A stretch of 64,000 nt of DNA from NCBI RefSeq assembly GCF_014636635.1, contig NZ_BMEO01000004.1:62001-126000 (forward strand), given 5' to 3'. How positions within the stretch are numbered: position 1 is the stretch's first letter; the number at the start of each line of letters is the position of its first letter. Positions 20,288 to 28,814 of this stretch are shown here, in pieces. A model generated the notes under the pieces. It had not been told where the DNA came from and did no database searches. It worked only from the letters and a program-made list of their open reading frames with translations. The position numbers were made by a program, and so were the translations under genes. Source of the stretch: Marinicella pacifica. GTDB taxonomy: Bacteria; Pseudomonadota; Gammaproteobacteria; Xanthomonadales; Marinicellaceae.

Positions 20288-21228
20288 AACAAAAAGTCAG
20301 TCATTATTTTTGGGTCGGCCTGTTCACTTTAGGTATTGGCGGTTTAGCCTTGGTATTAATGGTCATAATGGCCGGCAAACAATCTGATCATGTCAGCTAC
20401 CACAGTTTTTATAAAAACGTATCCGGTATCAGTTTTGGTACACCGGTTTATTATGAAGGCTACCGTGTTGGCCAGGTCGAATCGATTAACCCTGAATTTA
20501 ATGCCCAACAAGTCAGTTTCAAAGTCACTTACAGTGTTTTAAAGGGCTGGCAAATTCCCGTTGATTCCAATGCCCAGATTAATGCAGCCGGTCTGTTGTC
20601 TGATATGTCTATAAACATCAACGGCGGTGATGCCAAAGATTTTTTTCAACCTGACGACACCATCCCGGGCAAACCACCGGCTGATTTATTCTCTCAACTG
20701 GGTGAAACCTCGGATAAAGTCAGCGAGCTGGCCGATGAAAAAGTTGCACCGATGCTGGACATGTTGCATGAACGGCTGGATAACATCACGGAACAAGTTG
20801 AGACCGCCCTACCGGATATTTTATCCAATGTCACCCATGCCAGTGAGGAACTATCCACAGTCCTAAAAAATGCCAAACAAATTGTCGGCACTCAAAACCA
20901 GGCCCGTATCGAAACCACCCTCACCAACCTCAGCGAACTCACCGCACAAGTCCAAAACTCTGTGAAAACGCTGGATCAGGGTTTAAACAACATCAACGGT
21001 CTGGTTACCGATGCCAGAGATTTACTCACCGGTCAAGATTCAGATATGGCACAAATTCTGGCTGCTGCACGATATGTGATGCATAACTTTTCTAATCGGT
21101 TTACCGTCCTGATGAACGACATCGAATCGGCCGGACGCAATTTAAATGAAGCCACCAATGAAATCCGCAAAGATCCGTCGAAACTTATTTTTTCGGGTAA
21201 ATCAGACATTCAGGACGATGAATTATGA
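20284..21228 (+). CDS. MCE-domain lipid-transport protein (MlaD-like)
   Basis: The 314-residue protein is anchored by one N-terminal helix (about 9-31), followed by a single MCE domain (about 38-118, with NVSGISFGTPVYYEGYRVGQV) and a long alpha-helical, coiled-coil-prone tail (about 135-295). The tail is longer than in E. coli MlaD (183 residues total), more like Mce proteins that build helical tunnels. It probably forms a periplasmic hexamer on the permease. It belongs to the ATGA-linked operon. Confidence 0.88.
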   Translation: MKQKVSHYFWVGLFTLGIGGLALVLMVIMAGKQSDHVSYHSFYKNVSGISFGTPVYYEGYRVGQVESINPEFNAQQVSFKVTYSVLKGWQIPVDSNAQINAAGLLSDMSININGGDAKDFFQPDDTIPGKPPADLFSQLGETSDKVSELADEKVAPMLDMLHERLDNITEQVETALPDILSNVTHASEELSTVLKNAKQIVGTQNQARIETTLTNLSELTAQVQNSVKTLDQGLNNINGLVTDARDLLTGQDSDMAQILAAARYVMHNFSNRFTVLMNDIESAGRNLNEATNEIRKDPSKLIFSGKSDIQDDEL

Positions 21229-21794
21229 ATAAGCTGATTATCCTGGCCACATCATTGTTATTACTGAGTGCCTGCAGTAACCAACCGGCGGTGGTCAAAA
21301 AGTATTACCGATTGAGTAGCTTAGACAATTCACAACTAAGCCTAAGCCCTGAAAAACGCCCGTCGGTGGTGATTACGCGACCCAAAGGCATGAGTATTCT
21401 GGCCGGCAGGCCGATGGTGGCCACCGTGGAAGACGGTGCTTTGGTACAACTGAACCACCATTATTGGCTGGAATCACCGACCCTTTTAGTGCAGCAAATT
21501 TTGTCCCAATGGGCCGAACAGCATTGGCAACAGATTAAGACCCATGTCGCCTTTGATAAACCCATTGAACGCCTGGACAGTGAAATACTGGCTTTTGAAA
21601 AGGACGGCAACCAGGCCAAAGTCAGCCTGCATTTTATACTCACGGCTGCCGATGGACACATTATACTGGATCAAACCCTGAGCCGGCAACTAACCATTTC
21701 CGGTGAAGGGTACGCCGGATTTGTACACAGCATCAACAATGCGGTCAACCAAATTTTGACTGACCTCAGCGAAGCGATCAATAACTTATCATGA
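21225..21794 (+). CDS. ABC-type transport auxiliary lipoprotein (PqiC/DUF330-like)
   Basis: The 189-residue protein has a lipoprotein signal with lipobox LLSAC (Cys17), followed by the start of the auxiliary domain (KKYYRLSSL) and internal RPKGMSILAGRPMV. PqiC-type lipoproteins attach MCE transporters such as PqiABC to the outer membrane and often replace MlaA/MlaC in other lineages. Its presence, and the absence of mlaC here, suggest this transporter docks through a lipoprotein instead of a soluble shuttle (inference). Confidence 0.8.
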   Translation: MNKLIILATSLLLLSACSNQPAVVKKYYRLSSLDNSQLSLSPEKRPSVVITRPKGMSILAGRPMVATVEDGALVQLNHHYWLESPTLLVQQILSQWAEQHWQQIKTHVAFDKPIERLDSEILAFEKDGNQAKVSLHFILTAADGHIILDQTLSRQLTISGEGYAGFVHSINNAVNQILTDLSEAINNLS

Positions 21795-22150
21795 AACAAC
21801 TGGCCAAGGAACTGAATCTGCTGCCTTTGCGACTAAAAAAGGACACTGCAGCCTCAGCACAACCGGTCGCAGCAGCCAACACCCCCGGTGAAACCCTCAA
21901 CAAAGAAGAGCTGCGGTTGCTGGTAAAAATTCTCAAAGCCATCGGCCACACATGTGAACACCCTAATATCCGTATTCAGAACGGCATCACCTCCTACACG
22001 TTAAATCAAATTACTTTAATTTTTGATGGTGTTAATAAAACGGATGAACACAATGTTTTACATTTAAGTTCACTGAAACAAATGCTTGAGGACCCTGCCG
22101 AAAAACGCCCAACTTGGGAAAAGTTAAAATCGATTCAATTTGATGCCTGA
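21791..22150 (+). CDS. Small unknown protein in the lipid-transport operon, possibly DNA polymerase III psi-like
   Basis: This 119-residue protein is not firmly recognised. It has no signal peptide or membrane helix. An Ala/Pro-rich linker (about 20-33) precedes a compact domain with EELRLLVKILKAIGH and a C-terminal LKQMLEDPAEKRPTWEKLKSI. The pattern LL-x-K-I-L-x-AIG followed by L-x-DP-x-x-KR-x-x-W-x-x-L is reminiscent of the divergent HolD (psi) proteins of some Gammaproteobacteria, but that is a weak recollection, not a match. It overlaps the lipoprotein gene by ATGA and the next gene by several bases. Confidence 0.6.
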   Translation: MKQLAKELNLLPLRLKKDTAASAQPVAAANTPGETLNKEELRLLVKILKAIGHTCEHPNIRIQNGITSYTLNQITLIFDGVNKTDEHNVLHLSSLKQMLEDPAEKRPTWEKLKSIQFDA

Positions 22151-22751
22151 AATGCCAAGGTTTTTACTATTTACGACACAATCTATTCATTTCTTGTGCC
22201 TTAGCATCATACTGATGGTTATCACCTTATCATCTTCGGCTCAAACCGAAACCGGACATTCAGGTCTGTACGACGCTGTGGATTATCGTTGGTACTGGAA
22301 CCCCAATTTTGGCGTGGTCATCCCTGACGATGATTTGCGCCTGAACGAAGCCCATGTGTTTGATATTCGTGTGGGCAAACATTTTAATGACAAATGGGGC
22401 ATGGAACTGGAGTTGATGCGGGATGAATATGATTTTGATATGGATTTCGATCTCAAGCATTACAGCGCCACCATGAACCTAATCTACACCAACCATGACC
22501 CCTTGTGGAAACCCTATTTTCTGGTGGGTGTGGGTGGTATTCGTGCTGATGCCCGTTTTCCCGATAACCAACGCAATGACCTGATTGTCAATCTGGCTGT
22601 GGGCGGCTCTTGGTATTTTGTCGGTAACGGTGCCCGCATTCGCTTAGAAGCCCGCAGCCGATTAGACAGTAACAACTCAAAATTGCCCGGTCAGGACGGT
22701 TTTGGGGATGCACAATTCACCATTGGATTGATGATTCCAATTGGCGATTAA
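22143..22751 (+). CDS. Small outer-membrane beta-barrel protein (OmpA/OmpW-like fold)
   Basis: The protein of about 202 residues has a signal sequence ending SSSAQ and alternating hydrophobic/polar strands. Aromatic girdle residues occur in WYWNPNFGVVI, PYFLVGVGGI and QFTIGLMIPIGD. It resembles eight-stranded OmpA-type N-terminal barrels but lacks a peptidoglycan-binding domain. The ATG at 22143 and the TTG at 22140 are adjacent; ATG is preferred. Its start lies inside the previous gene, so it belongs to the lipid-transport operon, where it might act at the outer membrane (inference). Confidence 0.75.
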   Translation: MPEMPRFLLFTTQSIHFLCLSIILMVITLSSSAQTETGHSGLYDAVDYRWYWNPNFGVVIPDDDLRLNEAHVFDIRVGKHFNDKWGMELELMRDEYDFDMDFDLKHYSATMNLIYTNHDPLWKPYFLVGVGGIRADARFPDNQRNDLIVNLAVGGSWYFVGNGARIRLEARSRLDSNNSKLPGQDGFGDAQFTIGLMIPIGD

Positions 22752-22781
22752 GTGACTTTCAGGAACATTGTCACTTATAAT
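22752..22781 (+). promoter_or_regulatory. Putative sigma-70 promoter for yicC-gmk
   Basis: A perfect -10 hexamer TATAAT (22776-22781) lies 18 bases after GTGACT (22752-22757). The yicC ATG follows 28 bases later. The same bases form an inverted repeat AAGTGAC/GTCACTT (22750-22776) that may also act as a weak terminator for the upstream operon. Confidence 0.55.
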
Positions 22782-22808
22782 GAACTTTTTTAAAAAACAA
22801 AAACAACT

Positions 22809-23675
22809 ATGCAGTCTATGACCGCCTTTGCGGCACAATCACTTGACACGGATTTGGGCCGCCTGACCTGTGAGATTAAATCTGTCAATCAGCGATTTCT
22901 TGACATCACCATCAAATGCCCCGATTTCCTGCGCTCTGCTGAACATGCCCTGCGCAAAACCATCGAAAAAAATCTTGCTCGGGGCAAGGTACTGGTATTT
23001 TTAAATTTTTACCCCGGTGAGTCGATGGCACTCAATCGTCTTAAAGTGAACCATGCTTTACTGGATCAGTTACAACATTGTGTCACCGACATCAACAAAA
23101 CCTTAGGCACGGCCGATGTGCTGCAATTACCGCATTTTATGCAATGGCCGGATGTGATCATTGAAGAACCGGCCGACACCTCACAGTTACAATCTGCCAC
23201 GCATGCATTAATGGAACAAACCCTGGCTGAATTGGTCGCATCCAGACAACGGGAAGGCCGGGCAATGCACACTGTTTTGACCGATAAATTAGCACAACTC
23301 ACTTCCATAACCGCTGACATACGCAAACAAGTGCCGGCCATCAACCAGTGTTTATACGATAAAATGCAACAACGCCTGGCTGATCTCGACATTCAAGCCC
23401 AGCCCGAACGCTTTGAACAGGAACTGGCTTTGCAGCTGCAAAAAATCGACATTGCAGAGGAACTCGATCGTCTGGATGCGCATGTCACTGAATTTCAGCG
23501 GGTTTTGCAATTAGATGAACCGGTGGGACGGCGCATGGATTTTCTGATGCAGGAACTTAATCGAGAGGCCAACACCATTGCCTCCAAGTCGGCATCGGTC
23601 ACGACCTCAAAAGCAGGCATAGAACTGAAGGTGGTGATTGAACAAATGCGTGAACAAATTCAAAACATCGAATAA
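22809..23675 (+). CDS. YicC-family endoribonuclease/RNase adaptor
   Basis: The 288-residue protein starts MQSMTAFAA, like all YicC proteins (MxSMTGFA), and ends in the conserved C-terminal domain EPVGRRMDFLMQELNREANTIASKS near 236-260. YicC proteins have been reported as RNA-cleaving enzymes or adaptors for PNPase acting on small RNAs. The gene precedes gmk by ten bases, the usual arrangement. It is of extra interest here because the window contains a candidate regulatory RNA. Confidence 0.9.
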   Translation: MQSMTAFAAQSLDTDLGRLTCEIKSVNQRFLDITIKCPDFLRSAEHALRKTIEKNLARGKVLVFLNFYPGESMALNRLKVNHALLDQLQHCVTDINKTLGTADVLQLPHFMQWPDVIIEEPADTSQLQSATHALMEQTLAELVASRQREGRAMHTVLTDKLAQLTSITADIRKQVPAINQCLYDKMQQRLADLDIQAQPERFEQELALQLQKIDIAEELDRLDAHVTEFQRVLQLDEPVGRRMDFLMQELNREANTIASKSASVTTSKAGIELKVVIEQMREQIQNIE

Positions 23676-23684
23676 GGAAAAACC

Positions 23685-24311
23685 ATGAGTAATCTTGCAT
23701 TAACCGGCACATTATTTATTGTTTCAGCCCCCTCCGGCACCGGCAAAACATCCCTGGTCAATGCCCTGGTGCGGGACACCAATCACCTCAAACTCTCTAT
23801 TTCACACACCACAAGACCGCCACGTGACAAAGAAATCGATGGTTATAATTACCATTTTATTGACACCGATAAATTTAAACAGATGCAGCTGGCCGGTGTT
23901 TTTATGGAATCAGCCGAAGTATTCGGTAATTTATACGGCACCTCACAGGACGCGGTACAAAAAATGCTGGATGAAGGCCATGATGTTGTTTTAGAAATTG
24001 ACTGGCAAGGTGCTGAGCAAATTAAAGCCCGCTTCCCTGAAGCCATCAGTATATTTATCTTGCCTCCGAGCATAGAAGCCTTAAAGCAACGCCTCACCAA
24101 TCGTGGTCAGGATTCAGACGAAGTTATTTCTCATCGCATGGACAAAGCCATCAGTGAACTCAAACACCACGACAAAGCCGACTATCTGGTGGTCAATGAT
24201 GACTTCGAAGAGGCACTCAAATCCTTAAAAGCCATCGTTAAAGCCAACCGGATGAAAACAGCGAATCAAAAAATAATTATTGACCGGTTGATTAGACAAT
24301 TATTGAAATAA
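23685..24311 (+). CDS. gmk: Guanylate kinase
   Basis: The 208-residue enzyme phosphorylates GMP to GDP. P-loop APSGTGKTSL spans about 15-24; the GMP-binding segment SHTTRPPRDKEIDGYNYHF and DIDWQGAEQI-type block are present. Length fits the family (207 in E. coli). In many Gammaproteobacteria rpoZ and spoT follow; here two AT-rich genes on the other strand follow instead. Confidence 0.96.
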   Translation: MSNLALTGTLFIVSAPSGTGKTSLVNALVRDTNHLKLSISHTTRPPRDKEIDGYNYHFIDTDKFKQMQLAGVFMESAEVFGNLYGTSQDAVQKMLDEGHDVVLEIDWQGAEQIKARFPEAISIFILPPSIEALKQRLTNRGQDSDEVISHRMDKAISELKHHDKADYLVVNDDFEEALKSLKAIVKANRMKTANQKIIIDRLIRQLLK

Positions 24312-24335
24312 AAAAACCCGGTATATAACCGAGTT
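24311..24335 (-). terminator. Intrinsic terminator, mainly for the minus-strand lipoprotein gene
   Basis: On the minus strand AACTCGGT pairs with ACCGGGTT (one G-T wobble) and is followed by a run of seven T. On the plus strand the stem has one mismatch and only A residues precede it, so it should work best for the minus strand while lying right at the end of gmk. Confidence 0.7.
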
Positions 24336-24357
24336 CATAAGCATAGGATTTAATAAT

Positions 24358-24666
24358 TTAATTATTTTTTTCTCCCATGCGCTGGTTTATTGCATTTGAC
24401 CTTATTCTATCGTGCAATTCTCGACTTTCTTCTCGTTCTTTTTGCTTCTGTTGCTTAGTCGTACAAACTCGTGTTACACGATGAGACCCTGTGATAACAC
24501 GACGTTCGCACACTACTGATTCGTCATCACCTTGTGCTAATGCTTTAGCAGCATGATCATCTGTATAGAACCTCTTACCACCTTTATCAACTGCAACCAC
24601 ATCATTTGGATTATGGGTACAAGCCGAAACTAAAAAAAGAAAAAACGCCATCGAAATAAAATTCAT
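24358..24666 (-). CDS. Small lipoprotein with a Cys-TGS-Cys motif
   Basis: Read from the ATG at 24666 this gives 102 residues: a lipoprotein signal with lipobox LVSAC (Cys16), then CERRVITGSHRVTRVCTT (about 53-70) and a charged tail. A cysteine, TGS, arginine, cysteine arrangement of this sort recurs in small secreted proteins of Xanthomonadales-like bacteria and is of unknown function. The frame continues upstream to 24762, overlapping the methyltransferase, but that extension would bury the lipobox. Base composition is AT-richer than the flanking core genes. Confidence 0.6.
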   Translation of the reverse strand: MNFISMAFFLFLVSACTHNPNDVVAVDKGGKRFYTDDHAAKALAQGDDESVVCERRVITGSHRVTRVCTTKQQKQKEREESRELHDRIRSNAINQRMGEKNN

Positions 24667-24727
24667 AATTATTACTAAATTTAAAACAAAAAATTCTATC
24701 AAGCATATATTCAAATTAAAAAACCGT

Positions 24728-25651
24728 TTATTTAATATATCGATATGAATGACCTGCCACATTGGTTCCTTGATAGATAATTGGCTTATCTTCGAGGCAT
24801 CTAAAACCTACCGAGGATATTTCTTGATTCCATTTTTTATCGGATAGTTTTTGACCGACCTGAACCACGTCATCAGCCCGTAATTTGGCAGCTTTATGTG
24901 CCTCTATAAACTTTTTAAGATTATCTTTTTCGTTTTTTATTGTATGATTATTGTTTTTGATAAGCATGGTCAACATTTTTTGCCAGTGTATTAACAAAGT
25001 TTGACCATGGAAATTAATGGGCGGTTGATTCTTTTCCACAATGGATAATAGTGTATTTTTTAAGCCATTAGCACTTATTCGAGCGCCAATAAAATCACTT
25101 AAAGTGGAAATAATACCTATATCAGAAAGCCATTGATAAATTGACTGTTCAGTTTGCATATACTTGAATACATCACTATCAACACTATGAGAAATAAATG
25201 CTAACTCACCACCAAATTGGATAAGATTAAATATGACTTCAGCCGTTATATTTAAGTCAGTGTATTCAAGTCCATATTGGCTCACCACAAGCTGATATTT
25301 ATCATCAACATGTTTTGCAATATCGGCAAGTGGACAATGACTGATAAAGTCAATCTGCGACCACACTTTCTGAGCCACGTTTTTTTGAATAAATTCTGTA
25401 TTAATCTCACTGATATCTATCGCTGTAATCTTTATACTTTTATTTTGTTGTAATGCGATTTCTGAAATGATTAAAGCTACGGCACCATTACCCGTACATA
25501 CATCGAGAACATGATCGCCTGATGATAAATCGTCAACCCGACCTTCCCAGAAGGCATATATTTCTCCATCATAATTTTTTTTAAAATCTGATGGCAGTGA
25601 TGTTTGTACGCCTGACTTCCAATATTCTGACCAATGGTTACTTTTAGACAT
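24728..25651 (-). CDS. Class I SAM-dependent methyltransferase, substrate unknown
   Basis: The 307-residue protein has SAM-binding motif I VLDVCTGNG (about 48-56) followed by motif II AIDISE (about 76-81) and an N-terminal HWSEYWKSG block. These indicate a Rossmann-fold methyltransferase of the Methyltransf_11/25 kind. The C-terminal half is not recognised. It is markedly AT-rich and has no clear Shine-Dalgarno, unlike gmk on one side and the receptor on the other, suggesting later acquisition. No neighbour reveals the substrate. Confidence 0.75.
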   Translation of the reverse strand: MSKSNHWSEYWKSGVQTSLPSDFKKNYDGEIYAFWEGRVDDLSSGDHVLDVCTGNGAVALIISEIALQQNKSIKITAIDISEINTEFIQKNVAQKVWSQIDFISHCPLADIAKHVDDKYQLVVSQYGLEYTDLNITAEVIFNLIQFGGELAFISHSVDSDVFKYMQTEQSIYQWLSDIGIISTLSDFIGARISANGLKNTLLSIVEKNQPPINFHGQTLLIHWQKMLTMLIKNNNHTIKNEKDNLKKFIEAHKAAKLRADDVVQVGQKLSDKKWNQEISSVGFRCLEDKPIIYQGTNVAGHSYRYIK

Positions 25652-25670
25652 AATAATTGTATCTATAAAT

Positions 25671-25698
25671 AAAAAAGGCGTACCGAAGTACGCCCTTT
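25671..25698 (-). terminator. Intrinsic terminator after the TonB-dependent receptor
   Basis: On the minus strand GGCGTAC-TTCG-GTACGCC forms a perfect stem with a stable TTCG tetraloop followed by TTTTTTATTT, 23 bases after the receptor stop codon. Confidence 0.9.
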
Positions 25699-25720
25699 TA
25701 ACACTAATATCAAACTTCGT

Positions 25721-28330
25721 TTAGAAAGTTTGGGTATATCTCAGGTAGGTAACACGACCGAAGCCATTGTAAAGATTATAGTCATAATCCTGACCATCTA
25801 AGAAGCCCTGACCGATTGGTGGGTATTTTTCACCAACGTTGTTAGCACCTAAAGTGATCTTACCATTCCAAGGAGTGTGGTAATTTAACTGTACATCATG
25901 CGTAGTCCATGATCCCACAGCCTCACTAACTGCGTCTTCGTCTTGCGATCCAATATAGTTAATATTGTAGGCAAAACTCCAGTCACCGTATCCAAACAGA
26001 TTTTGCAATACAGCTCTGTTAGCAGGTGTACCCGGGCTTTCAACTAAATCACGTCCACCATCAACAGATTGATCTAATAAGTGTGAAACCTGTAGATTGC
26101 TCGACATAGTTCCACCAAACAGATCATAGTTAACACGCATATTAAAGTCGATACCTGAGGATTCGATAAAACCTTCGTTACCATAACCGGCATAACAAAC
26201 TGAAACAGAACCATTCGGCGCTCTTTCACAACCTAAACCAGCTGGTAATGGATCACCATTTTCTTGAGCACTTACAATGGTTGGGACACCGAAATACTTG
26301 ATACGGTTATCAATTTCAATATTCCAATAATCCAAAGTGAAGTTCATCCAATCTAATGGCTCATAAGCAAAACCAAAGGTGTACTGATCAGATTCTTCTG
26401 GCATCAAATCAGGATTTGATTGAATATAGGCAGTGACCTGTACTTCACAGTCTGCTGGCTGACCTTGGTTTACACAAGTTCGCTCATCACGCAAGAAAGC
26501 TGCAGAGAAAGAGGTTTTTTGTGTTAAAACATCCAAAGTTGGTGCGCGGAAACCTTGACCGTAAGAAGCTCTTAAGGTTAAGTTATCAATCGGTTGCCAG
26601 CGGAAAGATGCCTTAGGTGAGAAATTATCACCAAAATCCGAATAATCATCATAACGACCAGCTAAACTAATTTCAAACCCATCATAAACAGGCAACAAAG
26701 TTTCAAAGAATACCGAAGTTACGTCACGATTACCACCCGCTGAGTTACCAGCAGAACCACCAACCATGCCTGACTCAGATTGTGGATCGTATTGATCTAA
26801 ATATTTTTCTTCACGATACTCTGCACCGATAAAGAATTGACCAGGCCCATCAGCCAGCTCAAACATATCGAAAGCCACAGAACCAAAATACTCGTCTTGA
26901 TCGTATTTGGTGTTTCTGAAAATGGTAATTTTCATCTGATTAAGAACATCTTGTGGTGTGCTGTATGGATCATAAAGTAAGTAGCTACCATCGGCAATAA
27001 GTGCATCAGCCACAGATCTTAACAAATAGTTCTTACCGATATCATCTGTTCTGTTATCAGTGGTTCTGACACCAAATTCTACTTCTGCCACTCCGATCTG
27101 ACCGGTGGTACCAATCTCCATATCCAACATTTGTGTTTTATGCGTGGTGTCACGATTACCCAATGCATCAAACCGGTGCCACCACCAGATACCTTGTGGG
27201 CTTAAGCCTAAATTAGGATCATAGATAGGTGAATTGGGGTTGGTTGGGTTATTCGGACTATCTGCCGGCATTAAAACACCGCTACCATCAGCATATGGGC
27301 TGTTAGAATCAGGAACCGGTGCATAACGACCAAATGATTCTGCCTGGGTAAATGTTGTGTTTGCCCACACAGACCAGTTATCGTTAACTTGATGCTTGGC
27401 TCTGGCATAGAATGATTTATTTTCTGTCGACGCATCATTAGCAGCCGTCAGGTTAAAATCATAGGCACAGCGTTCGCCGGTCAATGAGTTACTATTTGGA
27501 ACAGTGAAAAATCCAGTTCCAGGAAAATCACAAGCTAAAGTGGTCCAGTTTAAGTCATCTATCGACACTGGATTAAAGGTCGTGAAACTATTACCGTACA
27601 CAGAAGCACCCTGAGAGACCCAAGGATAATCTCGACCAAATACAATCTCACGGTCATTCCAGGAAACACCGGCCAGAACGTTGGTTGTATCAGAAGATGT
27701 ACCAAATAAAATTGAACCTTCTTCGCGTTCGCCACCTTTGTTAGGAATTGAAACCTCATAACCACCTAACATGATTTCAGCACCTTGGAAATCAGTACGG
27801 GTGATAATGTTAATAACACCACCAATGGCATCTGAACCGTATACCGCAGAAGCACCGTCTGTCAATACTTCAATACGTTCAATGGCACCCATTGGAATGA
27901 CACTTAAGTTCTGACTTGAACCTGTGGTTGGTGACTTAGGTAAACGACGGCCATCAACCAAAACCAATGTTCTGCTTGAACCCAGACCTCTTAAAGATAC
28001 ATTACTCTCACCTTGCGCTGCATTACCGGATTGTGGTCTGTAAGATCCAGAACTGTTAAAAGTTAAATTTCGAATATAGTCAGCCGCGTTGGACTCACCA
28101 CTTAATTCAAGTTGTTCACGTGTAATGACGGTAACTGGCAAAGCGCCTTCTACGTCAGAACGTTTAATCCGTGAACCTGTTACAGTAATTTTGCCTTGCT
28201 CTTCAACGCTTTGATCATCATCAGTGTCCTGCTGGGCTAAAGCCGCAGTACCTAACGCAGAAGAAGCAACAAAACCTGTCAATAATGCTTTATACACAGC
28301 ATTAGAAATAGGATTACGTTTCATTTTCAT
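25721..28330 (-). CDS. TonB-dependent outer-membrane receptor
   Basis: The 869-residue receptor has a signal peptide (about 1-32, ending ALAQ), a TonB-box/GSRIKR segment (KITVTGSRIKR, about 48-58) and a plug domain with SLRGLGSSRTLVLVDGRRLP and AVYGSDAIGGVINIIT. A 22-strand barrel follows, ending RVTYLRYTQTF with the terminal Phe needed for BAM insertion. The GSRI-type plug is common in receptors annotated for peptides, carbohydrates or siderophores; the substrate cannot be told. It is monocistronic by position, with its own promoter and terminator. Confidence 0.93.
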   Translation of the reverse strand: MKMKRNPISNAVYKALLTGFVASSALGTAALAQQDTDDDQSVEEQGKITVTGSRIKRSDVEGALPVTVITREQLELSGESNAADYIRNLTFNSSGSYRPQSGNAAQGESNVSLRGLGSSRTLVLVDGRRLPKSPTTGSSQNLSVIPMGAIERIEVLTDGASAVYGSDAIGGVINIITRTDFQGAEIMLGGYEVSIPNKGGEREEGSILFGTSSDTTNVLAGVSWNDREIVFGRDYPWVSQGASVYGNSFTTFNPVSIDDLNWTTLACDFPGTGFFTVPNSNSLTGERCAYDFNLTAANDASTENKSFYARAKHQVNDNWSVWANTTFTQAESFGRYAPVPDSNSPYADGSGVLMPADSPNNPTNPNSPIYDPNLGLSPQGIWWWHRFDALGNRDTTHKTQMLDMEIGTTGQIGVAEVEFGVRTTDNRTDDIGKNYLLRSVADALIADGSYLLYDPYSTPQDVLNQMKITIFRNTKYDQDEYFGSVAFDMFELADGPGQFFIGAEYREEKYLDQYDPQSESGMVGGSAGNSAGGNRDVTSVFFETLLPVYDGFEISLAGRYDDYSDFGDNFSPKASFRWQPIDNLTLRASYGQGFRAPTLDVLTQKTSFSAAFLRDERTCVNQGQPADCEVQVTAYIQSNPDLMPEESDQYTFGFAYEPLDWMNFTLDYWNIEIDNRIKYFGVPTIVSAQENGDPLPAGLGCERAPNGSVSVCYAGYGNEGFIESSGIDFNMRVNYDLFGGTMSSNLQVSHLLDQSVDGGRDLVESPGTPANRAVLQNLFGYGDWSFAYNINYIGSQDEDAVSEAVGSWTTHDVQLNYHTPWNGKITLGANNVGEKYPPIGQGFLDGQDYDYNLYNGFGRVTYLRYTQTF

Positions 28331-28438
28331 CTAATTGTTCTCCAAATTGTTATCCATGAGTTAACTCAAAAAAATTGCATCTATATAGATTCCCTACATT
28401 GCACATACTAACACTTTAATTTTGTAAAAAAAAGACAC

Positions 28439-28468
28439 ATTTTATCTTTTTTTACAAAATCTTAACAA
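28439..28468 (-). promoter_or_regulatory. Putative sigma-70 promoter for the TonB-dependent receptor
   Basis: On the minus strand TTGTTA (28468-28463) and TAAAAT (28444-28439) are separated by 18 bases, about 100 bases upstream of the receptor ATG, leaving an AT-rich leader. A GGAG ribosome site precedes the start codon. Confidence 0.4.
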
Positions 28469-28814
28469 AAGTATGACGCATAAATAAGGTCCACTATATG
28501 GTCATCAGTACCTTTGAGCACTAATTCTTGACTATTTTCGTGTTAACTTTTCATAAAGTCAAAGCATTTATTTCTTATCTCATAAAAATGAATGCTTTAG
28601 GTTGGTTTTTTCGCACCCTTAGGCACATGTACATTTAAATCAATTTACCCGCATTTAAACGTGACCAGTGTCACACTATTAATTATCCTTGCTTCATGCT
28701 TGCATAACTATTATTGATAAAAACAATACCCTTTTAAATTTTTTTCGGACAGGTAACTAATTATGCTTAAATGTCTCGATTAAACCATTTAATTTATTCT
28801 CCTTGTAACCTGAC
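28469..28814. other. AT-rich intergenic region between the receptor and rarD
   Basis: No coding frame is supported here. The only clear structure is an inverted repeat AAAGCATT/AATGCTTT (28562-28599) with A/T-rich inner pairing and a T-run after it, which could be a hairpin terminator or a regulator site. No riboswitch or RNA gene was recognised. Confidence 0.5.

Noticed and set aside
25721-28330. Specific siderophore or vitamin assignment for this receptor
   Set aside because: No linked biosynthesis, permease or riboswitch indicates a ligand.
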